NCBI GenBank assembly: GCA_002163975.1
Contig: CP019636.1
Location: forward strand, 558,001-622,000
DNA from: Nostocales cyanobacterium HT-58-2
GTDB lineage: Bacteria; Cyanobacteriota; Cyanobacteriia; Cyanobacteriales; Nostocaceae
Reading direction: 5' to 3'
DNA: 64,000 nt
Shown: positions 27,146-38,099 of the stretch, piece after piece
How the letters are laid out: every line of letters begins with the position of its first letter
Position numbering within the stretch: position 1 is the first letter of the stretch
Translations under genes and position numbers: made by a program
Notes under the pieces: generated by a model
Told to the model about the DNA's origin: nothing
The model's input: only the letters and a program-made list of their open reading frames with translations
Database searches by the model: none

Positions 27146-28372
27146 ATGAATAATGACTTTATTCGCATTTACACTCAGCTTGAACAGGCTCAGCAATGGA
27201 TTGCTAAGTATCGCGGTTGTTTACCCACATTTGCCTGTGTTTTAGGATTTACTGAAACTTGTTTGATTCCAGGAATTTCCGCAGCAGGTAGCACTCCCGA
27301 AGATAGGCAATACACTGCTTGTGCAGATGCGGAGTTTTTGTACTATGGTTTGGAGCACCAACCCAAGTATCCTCTACCACCACTGGCGGCTGGGGCGTCG
27401 CCCGTTTTTATTTCCCGTACCGTCATTGAGGCGCTTAAAATACCAATTTATATATTTAATGCTGGTTTACCTCAGCCCCCTGCTGTCCCAACCATTGATT
27501 TGGGTGGTTATCCAGCTAGGTGTTTGAGTCAAGGTGCTGCTATGGAACTAGCAATGGTACACCACTTGTTTAAACAAGGACTGGTTTGGGGTGAACGACT
27601 GGGTACCAAAATCCAGAACCAGTACATCATTTTAAGCGAGTGTGTCGTAGGAGGCACAACAACTGCCCTAGCAATTTTAACAGGCTTAGGCATACCAGCA
27701 ATGGGAAAAGTTAACAGCAGTCACCCAGTTTGTAATCACGCGCAAAAGTGGGCAGTCGTGCAAGCTGGGTTGGAGAGGATGAGGAATGACGCAAACAAGG
27801 GTAGACAAAGGGACACGGAGAGAGAAAACTTCCCCGCGTCCTCGCGTTCTTGTGTCTCTGGGTCCCCTCCTGATCCCCTGCAACTTGTGGCTGCAGTGGG
27901 CGATCCCATGCAGATCATGGTAGCTGGGATGGCGATCGCTCTTAGTCGCAAGTGTGGCGTTTTGCTTGCTGGTGGGACACAAATGCTGGCAGTGTATGCT
28001 CTGATGAATGCTATTACCCAAGCTTACGCGATATCTTGGAGACCAGAAGAAATCGTCATAGGAACAACCCGTTGGGTTGCAGAAGACCCAACGGGCGGCA
28101 CAATTGAATTAGCCCAGCTAGTTGGTCAGGGAAGCATAACCCCTAACGGGGTGACTCCGCCGCTATTAGCTACTGGACTGAGTTTTGCAGATTCTCGTTG
28201 TTCTCAACTTAGAGCTTACGAGCAAGGTTTTGTAAAAGAAGGTGTGGGCGCGGGAGGTGCTTGTCTAGCTGCTTATCTCAGCCGAGGTTGGCAACAACAT
28301 GAACTTTTAAAAGCAATTGAAGCTCAACTGGAGCAATATCAAAAGAAGTCAGAATTCAGAACGCACAATTGA
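27146..28372 (+). CDS. CobT-like nicotinate phosphoribosyltransferase family protein (TIGR00303)
   Basis: A 408-residue protein of the TIGR00303 type, related to nicotinate-nucleotide-dimethylbenzimidazole phosphoribosyltransferase (CobT) but of unproven function. Key segments are GISAAGSTPEDRQYTACADAE, SECVVGGTTTALAIL, VAAVGDPMQIMVAGMAIA, GVLLAGGTQMLAVYAL and GVGAGGACLAAYLS. It could make lower-ligand nucleotides for cobamides. A ~30-residue hydrophilic segment, NDANKGRQRDTERENFPASS and beyond, just before DPLQLVAAVG is encoded by an imperfect inverted-repeat insertion and probably forms an exposed loop. The length without it is typical. Confidence 0.82.
   Translation: MNNDFIRIYTQLEQAQQWIAKYRGCLPTFACVLGFTETCLIPGISAAGSTPEDRQYTACADAEFLYYGLEHQPKYPLPPLAAGASPVFISRTVIEALKIPIYIFNAGLPQPPAVPTIDLGGYPARCLSQGAAMELAMVHHLFKQGLVWGERLGTKIQNQYIILSECVVGGTTTALAILTGLGIPAMGKVNSSHPVCNHAQKWAVVQAGLERMRNDANKGRQRDTERENFPASSRSCVSGSPPDPLQLVAAVGDPMQIMVAGMAIALSRKCGVLLAGGTQMLAVYALMNAITQAYAISWRPEEIVIGTTRWVAEDPTGGTIELAQLVGQGSITPNGVTPPLLATGLSFADSRCSQLRAYEQGFVKEGVGAGGACLAAYLSRGWQQHELLKAIEAQLEQYQKKSEFRTHN
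27783..27873 (+). repeat. Palindromic repeat inserted in frame in the CobT-like gene
   Basis: AAAGGGACACGGAGAGAG (27807-27824) is an imperfect reverse complement of TTGTGTCTCTGGGTCCCCT (27850-27868), separated by ccccgcgtcctcgcg. The block replaces a short loop in the protein and keeps the frame. Its composition differs from the surrounding gene. Confidence 0.65.
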
Positions 28373-28536
28373 GAATATAACCAAGCATAAAAGGCGCTTG
28401 GTTCAAGCTTTAGAAGAATTTTCTTTTTGCTTAATGCTTAATATGTAAATCCAGCAAGCATACAGTGAACTCACCTAAAAAACGGTACACAAATCCATTC
28501 TGACTTCTGAGTCCTAAGCCCTGAGTTCTTTATTGG

Positions 28537-28917
28537 TTAAGAGTGAATTCTTTTATGCAGTAATTGCTCTTCCAAAGCAGCAATGCGATTGTATGCTGCT
28601 GTTAATTGTGCTGTCAGTCGTTGGATTTGAATTTCTGGTGTTAAATTTCTCTCTCCACCTTGAAGATTAGTGTCTGGATATATGCCATCTGCTATAACGT
28701 CCTTATGTTCAAGCTCTGGATGAAAATTGATTTTTCCTCGGAACTGGTAGCGCCCTGACTCGCTATTTTCCAGTAAGTTATCATTGGTCTCTTGTGCTTT
28801 CACTAAGCAGCCCTCTGATATAGCTTGAGAAACTTTAGTATCTAGCTGCTCAATCACCTGGTGGAGGGCATCCAGCTTGTGACCTAAAGTTAGGACCTGC
28901 TTTTGTAATGGCTCCAT
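28537..28917 (-). CDS. Small coiled-coil hypothetical protein
   Basis: A 126-residue protein with two helical, heptad-like ends (QKQVLTLGHKLDALHQVIEQ near the N-terminus, IQRLTAQLTAAYNRIAALEE near the C-terminus) and a hydrophilic middle. No membrane helix, signal or cysteine motif is present. It looks like a short cyanobacterial coiled-coil protein of unknown role. It stands alone on the minus strand, with no operon partner. Confidence that it is expressed is moderate and rests on coherent amino-acid composition. Confidence 0.6.
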   Translation of the reverse strand: MEPLQKQVLTLGHKLDALHQVIEQLDTKVSQAISEGCLVKAQETNDNLLENSESGRYQFRGKINFHPELEHKDVIADGIYPDTNLQGGERNLTPEIQIQRLTAQLTAAYNRIAALEEQLLHKRIHS

Positions 28918-29548
28918 TTAATACTCTCATCCGCTTATTTTCTCTATAGTATTCAATCTCTTGGCAATGTTAACCATACTTATGATTTTTTTAACTTTTA
29001 ATATCTTCTGTTGAAATGTAATACTTAAGTCAGTAATTGGAAATAGATTGATACATAACACGCAAGCATTACTAAACATTTGTATTGAGAAACATGAATT
29101 TTTGGGACTATTTTTGAGAAATACTGGCGTCTAGTGTTTTCTTCAGTGATGAACGTGTAGAGGTGCAAAGCCTTGCATCCCTATTTATCCAGAATTTATC
29201 TAGAAGAAATACCTACAAATAAATTTGGTGGCTCGAACAAGGAAAAAGTCTCTTTCTCTCCACGCATCAATTCACAGCACAAGACTTTTCCTGAGTCGCT
29301 TTTACTTCAGAGACTATAAAACGAAAAATGACACAATCAGCACTCAATCTTCAGGGCTGTTTCTATGAAGAATTACGTAGGTTCAGTATCACTATTGTTA
29401 AGGACTTAAACCTGACTTGTTAGTAGAATCCCTATGAGTCAAGAATCCCACGGCTTTAGCTTAGGGTAGCCGTGGGATTGTCAATGTATTATGTATGCAA
29501 CCAAAAAGTGCAAGGTGTCATCATCCGTCCTCAACCCAAGCGGTTGAC
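28918..29548. other. Gene-free region with a strong hairpin
   Basis: 631 bp, AT-rich. The only clear structure is a perfect 12-bp inverted repeat, AATCCCACGGCT (29444-29455) and AGCCGTGGGATT (29468-29479), with a 12-nt loop. The motif resembles the structured right end of cyanobacterial IS200/IS605-type elements, but no transposase or TnpB frame is present. Nothing else is supported. Confidence 0.6.
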
Positions 29549-31189
29549 CTAACTTCTTTGTTTGAAAGAGTCAAGCCATTCTTGAACTTGATTTCTGGCA
29601 ATATCGCGAGCACCTAAACCAAAGGCTAAGGCAATAGCAACTGCGATCGCCCCTAGTAAAAGTCCAAAAGCTAAATTCACAATATCACTGGCAACACCAA
29701 TTTGTTGCAGTGCCATTGCAGATACAAGGGCAATGATAGCAATCCGCGCCACTTGTCCCAAAATTCGTGCTTGGCGATCGCCAGAACTGGTAATGATGTT
29801 AAACGCCAAATTTGCCAGAAACAAACCAATGGCGAATATCACCAATCCAGCTAAAATTCGCCCTAAAACTATCACAATGCCACTCACCAGTGCTGTCAGC
29901 GCCGGAATGTTTAGGATATTTACTGCTGTCAAAGTTGCAAACAGCATAATCCCCACGAAGACAATAATGCCAACAATTTCTGATGGGCTACGGGCTGGTA
30001 CTGCGGGTGTTGTTGGTTCTTGAGGAATGACGATTCGTCTGGTTGGTGATGGCAGACCCAGAACGGAGAAAATATTATCAAACCCTATACTTGAGAGGAT
30101 TCTGGTCACGAGATCTGCAACAAACCGCCCAAGGAAATAGGCAATGATCAAAATTGCCAGTGCTGTAAAGATTTTAGGCAGTGCATTGAGAATTTGTTGG
30201 AGCATCGCGATCGCTGGCACGGAAATTGCCTGGATTTGCAGCTGGTTGAGTGCTGCAATTGCGACAGGGATCAAAATCAAGACATAGACAATTGTCCCGA
30301 TAATCTTTGATAGGGATTGTGTTCCTGCAGCATCACTTAATCCAAACTGACTGCCCAAATTGTCGATTCCCGTTGTTGCCAGTAAGTTCGTGACTATCCG
30401 ACGTACTATGTTAGCCACAAACCAGCCAATAACTGCGATTAACGTCGCACCCAAGATATTGGGCACCATTGAGATAATCTGCGTGACAAGAATTTGTACT
30501 GGTTCTAATGCCTGATTTAACCCGAGGGTATTGAGCAATGGAATGAGAAAGACTAAAAAGATGAACCAATACAGAGCATTACCAATTGTTTCACTAAGAG
30601 ACAACTGATTGAGACTGGGAGTCTCGTCCTGTGGTGGATTTAATCTTTCATCTACCCGCAATGCTTGCAGTCCGCGTACGGTTATCAGCTTAACCACGGT
30701 AGCTACCAACCAGGCAATTGCTAGGATAACCAATGCACCTACAAATCTGGGTAAGAAATCACCAATTTGATTAAGAAAAGTGTTGAGCGGCTGAGAAGCG
30801 ACTCTGAGTTCTAGCGTATCTAAAACAGCAACTATTGTTAAAAGGAGAATGCCCCAAAAGACCACGCTGGAGACGATTTTCTCGACTTGAGGAACCTCGC
30901 CACCACCTGTTATCCCTGAGGCAATGCGGTTATCAATGTTGGTGCGATTGAGAAGAGAGCGTGTTAGAGCAGATGCGATCGCAGCAATGAGCCAGCCAAT
31001 TAACAAAATTGCCACTGCTCCCAGCAAACGGGGCATAAACTGAACCACCTGTTGCAGAGTTCCTTGCAGGTAATTGACGGTATCAGGTTGCTCCGATGGC
31101 AAAGTTGGTGATTGTGCCAAGAATTGCTGCACCCTCACTGACAAACTAACTTCCATCACCTGGGATATTCCTTGCCAAGTTATGTTCAT
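29549..31189 (-). CDS. TM-helix-repeat mechanosensitive-channel-like protein
   Basis: A 546-residue membrane protein made of about five related units, each with an amphipathic/transmembrane stretch: AVAILLIGWLIAAIASAL, ALVILAIAWLVATVVKLI, ATLIAVIGWFVANIVRRI, ALAILIIAYFLGRFVADLV and AGLVIFAIGLFLANLAFNII. These match the 'conserved TM helix' repeat (PF05552) found in MscS-related proteins, but the canonical MscS beta/cage domain is missing. It may form or gate a channel responding to membrane tension or osmotic change. The N-terminal ~30 residues are soluble. It is monocistronic, with a 340-bp upstream gap. Confidence 0.78.
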   Translation of the reverse strand: MNITWQGISQVMEVSLSVRVQQFLAQSPTLPSEQPDTVNYLQGTLQQVVQFMPRLLGAVAILLIGWLIAAIASALTRSLLNRTNIDNRIASGITGGGEVPQVEKIVSSVVFWGILLLTIVAVLDTLELRVASQPLNTFLNQIGDFLPRFVGALVILAIAWLVATVVKLITVRGLQALRVDERLNPPQDETPSLNQLSLSETIGNALYWFIFLVFLIPLLNTLGLNQALEPVQILVTQIISMVPNILGATLIAVIGWFVANIVRRIVTNLLATTGIDNLGSQFGLSDAAGTQSLSKIIGTIVYVLILIPVAIAALNQLQIQAISVPAIAMLQQILNALPKIFTALAILIIAYFLGRFVADLVTRILSSIGFDNIFSVLGLPSPTRRIVIPQEPTTPAVPARSPSEIVGIIVFVGIMLFATLTAVNILNIPALTALVSGIVIVLGRILAGLVIFAIGLFLANLAFNIITSSGDRQARILGQVARIAIIALVSAMALQQIGVASDIVNLAFGLLLGAIAVAIALAFGLGARDIARNQVQEWLDSFKQRS

Positions 31190-31529
31190 GGTTTTTTGGA
31201 ATGAAAGTTAAGCGTTATTGCAAAAAACACTTTCGAGACTTCTCGCGTAGGTTGCTTTGGCAAGCCTACATTGTCGTAAGTTCACCAGTGTTGTGCTTAT
31301 ACATCTACCAGTAAAATCATATAGAGGGGCGAATAGCAAGAGTAACTTTTTTACTTTCTTATTTCTTGTGATTTGTTATTTCGTTTTATTAAGAAGAAGC
31401 GACACAATAAAAAATCATTCCTTGATGTATGAACTCCCATACTTAGGGTAGATGTCGTCTGCTTAAAATCTGATGAAAATTAAAAATTTTGCGTTACTCT
31501 AGGTGCAGCAATAGCACAAAAGATGAGCA
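31190..31529. other. Intergenic region between divergent genes
   Basis: 340 bp between divergent genes; it should contain promoters for both. No operator, repeat or RNA gene is recognisable. An ORF of 64 codons at 31257 has no coding character. Confidence 0.4.
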
Positions 31530-31982
31530 ATGTCTCAAATCTTTGAACAATCGATTCAAATTAATGCTACAGCAACGGTCGTGGAACGTTGTATTACCGA
31601 ACAAGTTCTCATGCATCGCTGGCTGAACCCCGTCTTGCGTTGTGAACCAGTAGGTCAGTGGAGTACTGATGTCGGTAGTAAAAGTCGATTCGTGATTCAA
31701 ATACCAGTCATCAAACCTACACTGAATAGCATAGTTGTGGAAAGACAGCCCGGTTTAGTTGTCTGGGAATTCCAGGGTTTTTTCAAAGGGCGCGATCGCT
31801 GGGAATGCCAACCAGTAGATAAAGGGACACGCCTGATTAACCGCTTTGAATTCGAGATTCCCAACCCTCTAGTAAGTTGGGGTTTCAAAACTTTTGCCCA
31901 AAATTGGACCAAAGAAGATATGCAAGCTCAACTGCGCCGTCTCAAGCGCGTTGCAGAGGAAATACAGCAAGGGTTACGATGA
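31530..31982 (+). CDS. SRPBCC family protein
   Basis: A 150-residue START-like fold protein. It has the N-terminal beta-strand IFEQSIQINATATVVERCI followed by the short helix region typical of polyketide cyclase/dehydrase-like proteins, the central beta-sheet (VVWEFQGFFKGRDRWECQP) and a long C-terminal helix (KEDMQAQLRRLKRVAEEI). Members bind hydrophobic ligands in a cavity; the ligand here is unknown. It converges with the SirB1 gene, 31 bp apart. Confidence 0.8.
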   Translation: MSQIFEQSIQINATATVVERCITEQVLMHRWLNPVLRCEPVGQWSTDVGSKSRFVIQIPVIKPTLNSIVVERQPGLVVWEFQGFFKGRDRWECQPVDKGTRLINRFEFEIPNPLVSWGFKTFAQNWTKEDMQAQLRRLKRVAEEIQQGLR

Positions 31983-32013
31983 GCTATTCCACATCTTAGA
32001 TATGCGCAACAGC

Positions 32014-32838
32014 TTATCTAGTCCTTCTAAGTAGAGTCAGGATCTGCTCAATGACAGCAGCATCTTGGGCATGCGGAGCTTTTGTCAAATAAGCTTCCAA
32101 GTCGTCAGCAGCTTGAGTAAACTCACCAAGTTCGTAGCACAAAAGACCGCGATCGCGCAATTCTAGTACCGCACCAGGAAACAGCAGTAAAATCCGTTCA
32201 ACGGCGGCTAGGGCTTTTTCCAACTGTTGTTGATTCAAGTAAATATATTTCAGATTCGCTAATATCCTTGCCAAAAATTGCCTTTTACTCACTTTGGCTA
32301 AAAATTCTGGTTGGAGCTGCATGGGTTGTTGATAAATTTGATTGAGCCGTTCTTGGCAATCTTGTGGAAACATGATTTCGCCACGATTAAACGCATCAAT
32401 AAAAATCTCCGTTTCTGGAATGTCAGGGCGAATCAGGAAATGCCCTGGCATTCCTACTCCCACCATAGGAAAGTCTATTCTTTGGGCAATCTCTAGGTAA
32501 ACCAGTGCTAAGGTAATAGGAATTCCGACTCTACGGTCGATAACATCATTCAAAAAGCTGTTGTGTGGATCATAATAATTTTCTGCGTTCCCCGCAAATC
32601 CCAAGTCATCGTAGAGATACTGATTAATACTTTGAATAACTTTCAGAACATACCTCTGTGATGGCAAGCGTTCTTGTAGCTCCATAGCCATTGTATCAAG
32701 GGCATTGAGGTATTCATCTGGATACAGGTTAGGGTATTCTTCTTGTGCAATGTACAAAGCTGCCTTCGCTAAGTTAATATGCTCATCAGGCTGCTGGATT
32801 TCTTGAGCAAAATATTGCCGCGCTGACGAGAAGTTCAT
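32014..32838 (-). CDS. SirB1 family protein with TPR tail
   Basis: A 274-residue protein of the SirB1/UPF0162 family. The N-terminal transglutaminase-like domain has YDPHNSFLNDVIDRRVGIPI and GMPGHFLIRPD, the latter carrying the His of the residual catalytic site; the C-terminal ~80 residues form tetratricopeptide-like helices (LARILANLKYIYLNQQQLEK, LGEFTQAADDLEAYL). The biochemical role is not known; enzymatic activity is uncertain. Length is normal for cyanobacterial members. Confidence 0.87.
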   Translation of the reverse strand: MNFSSARQYFAQEIQQPDEHINLAKAALYIAQEEYPNLYPDEYLNALDTMAMELQERLPSQRYVLKVIQSINQYLYDDLGFAGNAENYYDPHNSFLNDVIDRRVGIPITLALVYLEIAQRIDFPMVGVGMPGHFLIRPDIPETEIFIDAFNRGEIMFPQDCQERLNQIYQQPMQLQPEFLAKVSKRQFLARILANLKYIYLNQQQLEKALAAVERILLLFPGAVLELRDRGLLCYELGEFTQAADDLEAYLTKAPHAQDAAVIEQILTLLRRTR

Positions 32839-33716
32839 AAGCAGATGGTGTTGAATAATCTAGGTTTAAGAAAAAGACTGGAGCGGATAAAAAGCTTTTT
32901 CCTACTTCTATATTAAACTTGCTACTACAATAAAAAAATGAAAATTTAAAATTTAACTTATAATCAAGCAAATAATAGGATTATCAAGAGCTAAGCTGTT
33001 ATGGGTTTAATTTAGACATTTATTCGTGCAGATCGTTAAAAGTCAAAGATTCAGAGTCAAGAAGAGTTTTTGACTCAAGATTTTCCTTAAGGAAAAAAGC
33101 ATTGCGAGACTTTCTCACAAGCTATTTTTTAAGACAGTTGAAGATGTACGTGCATTAGTTGATGTCTTTCGGTACCAAAAGACAGAAAGCTGCTGGCTAA
33201 TAGACTTTTTGCACATAAATGAAAAGTTTGACACCTAGCGTAGGACCTATCTAAAAATTATAACGAAGTTGCTTTTAACAGGTTGCTACAGGGAAGGTGG
33301 AGAGTCCATAGATACATAAGTCGTGATGTACTGGTATGCATTTTACCGACTTCTTCTGCTCCGGTGAGAAAACTAAATTGTCAATTGCTCTCACCATATT
33401 TTCATTAACTTAAACGAACACGCCAGAGGCAACACCATATCACCCCAAAGGGTACTTATCACTCTGCAAAATCAGCTTTAAAGTGGGTGAATTAACAGAT
33501 TAAAAGCGAAGTGGCATGGCGGCGCTCTCTCTGCATTGTGTAGGGAGAGCAATTTTTCACTTATCCTCAATCACAACGACTGTATGCAGCCAAATCATGC
33601 GCGGTATGACTTTCGGGTTAAGCAAGACATTTATAGAAGAGTCTATATTAGACCAAGATAATGGTCGCTTAGTCGTGCATAACTTAGGCGACTATCATGT
33701 TTCAGCCCCTAAAAAC
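32839..33716. other. Gene-free region upstream of XdhC gene
   Basis: 878 bp up to the chosen XdhC start. The frame is open from 33516, so the last 200 bp could be an N-terminal extension if an earlier ATG (33516, 33600 or 33609) is used. The rest is AT-rich with no recognisable gene, RNA or repeat. Confidence 0.45.
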
Positions 33717-34880
33717 ATGAAAGAATTACAAGATATCGTTACCGACTTCCTCACCATTAAAAATTGCGGTCAAACTGCTGCACTTGCCACAGTTGTTAAG
33801 GTCAAAGGTTCTACTTACCGACGACCAGGTGCTCGAATGCTGATGACCGAAGATGGTTGCATGACAGGCTCTATTAGTGGGGGTTGTTTAGAACATGACG
33901 TTTTTGAACACGCCAAACAAGTTATGGTTTCAGGTGAACCGACTTTGGTAAAGTATGACCCAGAAGTTGCAGAAGAAATTATTTGGTCACTTGGACTTGG
34001 TTGCAATGGAGCAGTTCATGTTCTCATTGAGCGTTTGGATAAACAATTAACATTCATTAGCGAGTGTCTAACTAACAAACACTCAGGAGTTTTAGCAACA
34101 GTGTTCTGTGTAGAAGGTCAGGTTCAGGCAAAGGTGGGAAATCACCTGATGCTCTACCCAGATAATAATATTACTAATGAAATTATTGATCCTACTCTGA
34201 CCCAAGCTATGGTTGCAGATGCTCAAGCAGCGCTTTATGAGCAAAAGTCCAAAGTGAAGACTTACCAACTGCCAGCAGGTCGTGTAGAAGTCTTGATTGA
34301 ATTTATCAAGCTGCCAATACCACTGCTCATTTTTGGGGCAGGTCAAGATGCTATTCCTGTTGTACGCTTTGCTAAGGATCTTGGTTGGCACGTTACTATC
34401 GTAGATCACCGACCAACTTATTTAACCCCAGAAAAATTTCCCAATGCTGACAGCTTAGTTCTCACCAGTGCTGAGGCTGCTCATAAACTTGTGTTGTTGG
34501 AGGATAACACTGTAGCTATTGTGATGACACATAACTACTTCCACGACAGAGCACTCCTCAATATGTTACTGCCTTCTGCCGTACGCTACATTGGTGTGCT
34601 TGGACCAAAACGCCGAACCACAGAATTACTTCAAGATTTACAGACAGAGGGAATGTTCTACACGGAAGAACAACTGAACCGGGTATATGCTCCGATTGGT
34701 CTTGACATTGGGGCTGATACACCAGTGGAAATTGCGCTTTCGATTGTTGCTGAGATTCAGGCTGTCCTTACCAAGCGTGGGGCTGGGTTGTTGAGAAATA
34801 GAATTGGACCAATTCATCATCCCGTTGATGAACTAGAAATTCAAGCGATCGAGTCTCCTCACCAACACATCAGCCTATGA
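33717..34880 (+). CDS. XdhC/CoxI family molybdoenzyme maturation protein
   Basis: A 387-residue XdhC-type protein. The N-terminal XdhC/CoxI domain has KVKGSTYRRPGARMLM and GSISGGCLEHDVFEHA; the C-terminal Rossmann domain has IFGAGQDAIPVVRFAK and the conserved THNYFHDRALLN. Members bind and sulfurate molybdenum cofactor before insertion in xanthine dehydrogenase-type enzymes. The start at 33717 (MKELQDIV) gives the usual N-terminus. Its stop overlaps the start of the next gene (ATGA), so it is translationally coupled to the MocA-like protein. No molybdenum hydroxylase gene is in the window. Confidence 0.85.
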   Translation: MKELQDIVTDFLTIKNCGQTAALATVVKVKGSTYRRPGARMLMTEDGCMTGSISGGCLEHDVFEHAKQVMVSGEPTLVKYDPEVAEEIIWSLGLGCNGAVHVLIERLDKQLTFISECLTNKHSGVLATVFCVEGQVQAKVGNHLMLYPDNNITNEIIDPTLTQAMVADAQAALYEQKSKVKTYQLPAGRVEVLIEFIKLPIPLLIFGAGQDAIPVVRFAKDLGWHVTIVDHRPTYLTPEKFPNADSLVLTSAEAAHKLVLLEDNTVAIVMTHNYFHDRALLNMLLPSAVRYIGVLGPKRRTTELLQDLQTEGMFYTEEQLNRVYAPIGLDIGADTPVEIALSIVAEIQAVLTKRGAGLLRNRIGPIHHPVDELEIQAIESPHQHISL

Positions 34881-35512
34881 TCAAGACGCTTTCAGCAGAA
34901 AATGCTGCTTCATCAATTGGGGCGATTATTCTAGCGGCTGGCGCATCAACTCGCATGGGTCAACCTAAACAACTACTATACTTTCAAGGGCGTAGCTTCC
35001 TACGTCATTCTGTAGAAGTTGTTGTTGCCTCAGTTTGCCAGCCCATCGTTGTTGTCGTGGGGGCATATGCAGAAAAAATGCGTCATGAGGTCAGCCAGCT
35101 TCCGGTTCTGGTGGTAGAAAATCCCCAGTGGTACGAGGGAATGGGTGCTTCTATCCAAGTTGGTATGACAGCACTCAACGCCTTTGGTAAAGAAATTGAG
35201 GGAGTTGTGCTGACACTGTGCGATCAGCCATTTGTTTCCTGTGATGTTATTAATCAACTTGTTGCTACTTACCATTCCACAGGTCAGGGAATTATCGCTT
35301 CTGAATATGCAGATACTTTGGGTGTACCCGCTCTTTTTCACTACAAGTTTTTTTCAGACCTCACGAATTTAAAAGCGTCATCAGGAGCAAAACAGATTAT
35401 TCAGAAATACTCCCAGGAGGTCTTTCGCTTGCCCTTTACCGCAGGTGCTATTGATATCGATACACCACAGGACTACGAGCGATTACAAATGAAGACTTAT
35501 CATCAAGGCTGA
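34877..35512 (+). CDS. MocA-like nucleotidyltransferase (molybdenum cofactor)
   Basis: A 211-residue NTP-transferase with the signature AIILAAGASTRMGQPKQLL at residues ~17-35, LCDQPF near 115 and a C-terminal DIDTPQDYERL. This is the MobA/MocA class; pairing with XdhC favours MocA, which links CMP to molybdopterin for the xanthine-dehydrogenase family. The ATG overlaps the XdhC stop by four bases. Acts in the cytoplasm. CTP specificity cannot be proven from sequence. Confidence 0.82.
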   Translation: MIKTLSAENAASSIGAIILAAGASTRMGQPKQLLYFQGRSFLRHSVEVVVASVCQPIVVVVGAYAEKMRHEVSQLPVLVVENPQWYEGMGASIQVGMTALNAFGKEIEGVVLTLCDQPFVSCDVINQLVATYHSTGQGIIASEYADTLGVPALFHYKFFSDLTNLKASSGAKQIIQKYSQEVFRLPFTAGAIDIDTPQDYERLQMKTYHQG

Positions 35513-35695
35513 TACAGGGACAGTACTTAGGCGGTAACGCAAAGAAGAAGAGCAATACGATACGCTTCGTATTTATATTAATGAGCACCAAGAATTTTGA
35601 CAATAAATATACGGTAAATCTATCAATTATTAGTAGTTTTTTAAAGAAATCTAGTTTATAGTTGTTAACAAATCACACAAAACTAGGTGAAAAAC

Positions 35696-36097
35696 ATGGC
35701 TGACATTGTTGATACTGCCGTTAATGCTGGTTCTTTCAGTACCCTAGTTGCTGCAGTCAAAGCAGCTGGGCTGGTAGATACCCTCAAAAGCGCTGGTCCA
35801 TTTACTGTCTTTGCACCTACTGATGAGGCTTTTGCTAAGCTTCCACCAGGCACAGTAGACGCATTGCTTCAAGACATTCCAAAGCTCAAGAAAATCTTGA
35901 CGTATCATGTCGTTCCAGGCAAGGTGACATCGGCTGATGTTGTTAAGCTCAAGTCAGCTAAAACAGTTGAAGGGTCAGATGTAAATATTGATGCTTCAAA
36001 TGGCGTTAAATTAAATGATTCTACTGTTACAACGCCGGATGTTGCTGCTGACAATGGTGTGATCCATGTCATTGATACAGTGTTAATTCCTGCATAG
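35696..36097 (+). CDS. Fasciclin (FAS1) domain protein
   Basis: A 133-residue single FAS1 domain without signal peptide. The two conserved boxes are visible: [19 protein letters not shown] (H1) and LTYHVVPGK...[13 protein letters not shown] (H2). The ATG at 35696 ([12 protein letters not shown]) with AGGTG upstream is preferred to the GTG at 35687. Single-domain secretionless forms of this length are common in cyanobacteria. FAS1 domains mediate adhesion or ligand binding; the role here is unknown. Confidence 0.9.
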   Translation: MADIVDTAVNAGSFSTLVAAVKAAGLVDTLKSAGPFTVFAPTDEAFAKLPPGTVDALLQDIPKLKKILTYHVVPGKVTSADVVKLKSAKTVEGSDVNIDASNGVKLNDSTVTTPDVAADNGVIHVIDTVLIPA

Positions 36098-36125
36098 ACA
36101 AACGCTAAAACAGCGAATACTATGA

Positions 36126-36159
36126 GTGGGGCAGCGACTATAAGTAGTCACTGCCCCAC
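36126..36159 (+). terminator. Hairpin after fasciclin gene
   Basis: GTGGGGCAG-c-GACTA and TAGTC-a-CTGCCCCAC form a 14-bp stem with one mismatch and a 4-nt loop, 28 bp after the stop. There is no T-tract, so termination strength is uncertain. Confidence 0.6.
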
Positions 36160-37957
<1,798 letters not shown>

Positions 37958-37975
37958 AAATTAGTCAAAAGTGAG

Positions 37976-38032
37976 CCAGCGCGATCTTGGGGGTTTCCCC
38001 CAGAAGCGACTGGCGAACCCCGAAGGGGTCAA
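37976..38032 (+). repeat. GC-rich palindromic repeat between atpD and atpC
   Basis: The segment has GAGCCAGCGCG, a CTTGGGGGtttCCCCCAG palindrome, GACTGGCG and aCCCCgaaGGGGt. The same words occur in the repeats at 10121 and 15515. It is followed by an A/T-rich run with repeated agagtcaag/aactcttgg half-sites up to ~38090. Confidence 0.7.
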
Positions 38033-38099
38033 GAGTCAAGATTTGAACTCTTGGCTCTTGAACTCCAAGTGACTCTTCTTGATCCTTAGCTCTTAACAT

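Noticed and set aside
29444..29479. Intact IS200/IS605 element
   Set aside because: No TnpA or TnpB reading frame within several kilobases; only the hairpin is present.
33516..33716. N-terminal extension of the XdhC protein
   Set aside because: The frame is open but the family begins near MKELQDIV; kept as an alternative only.
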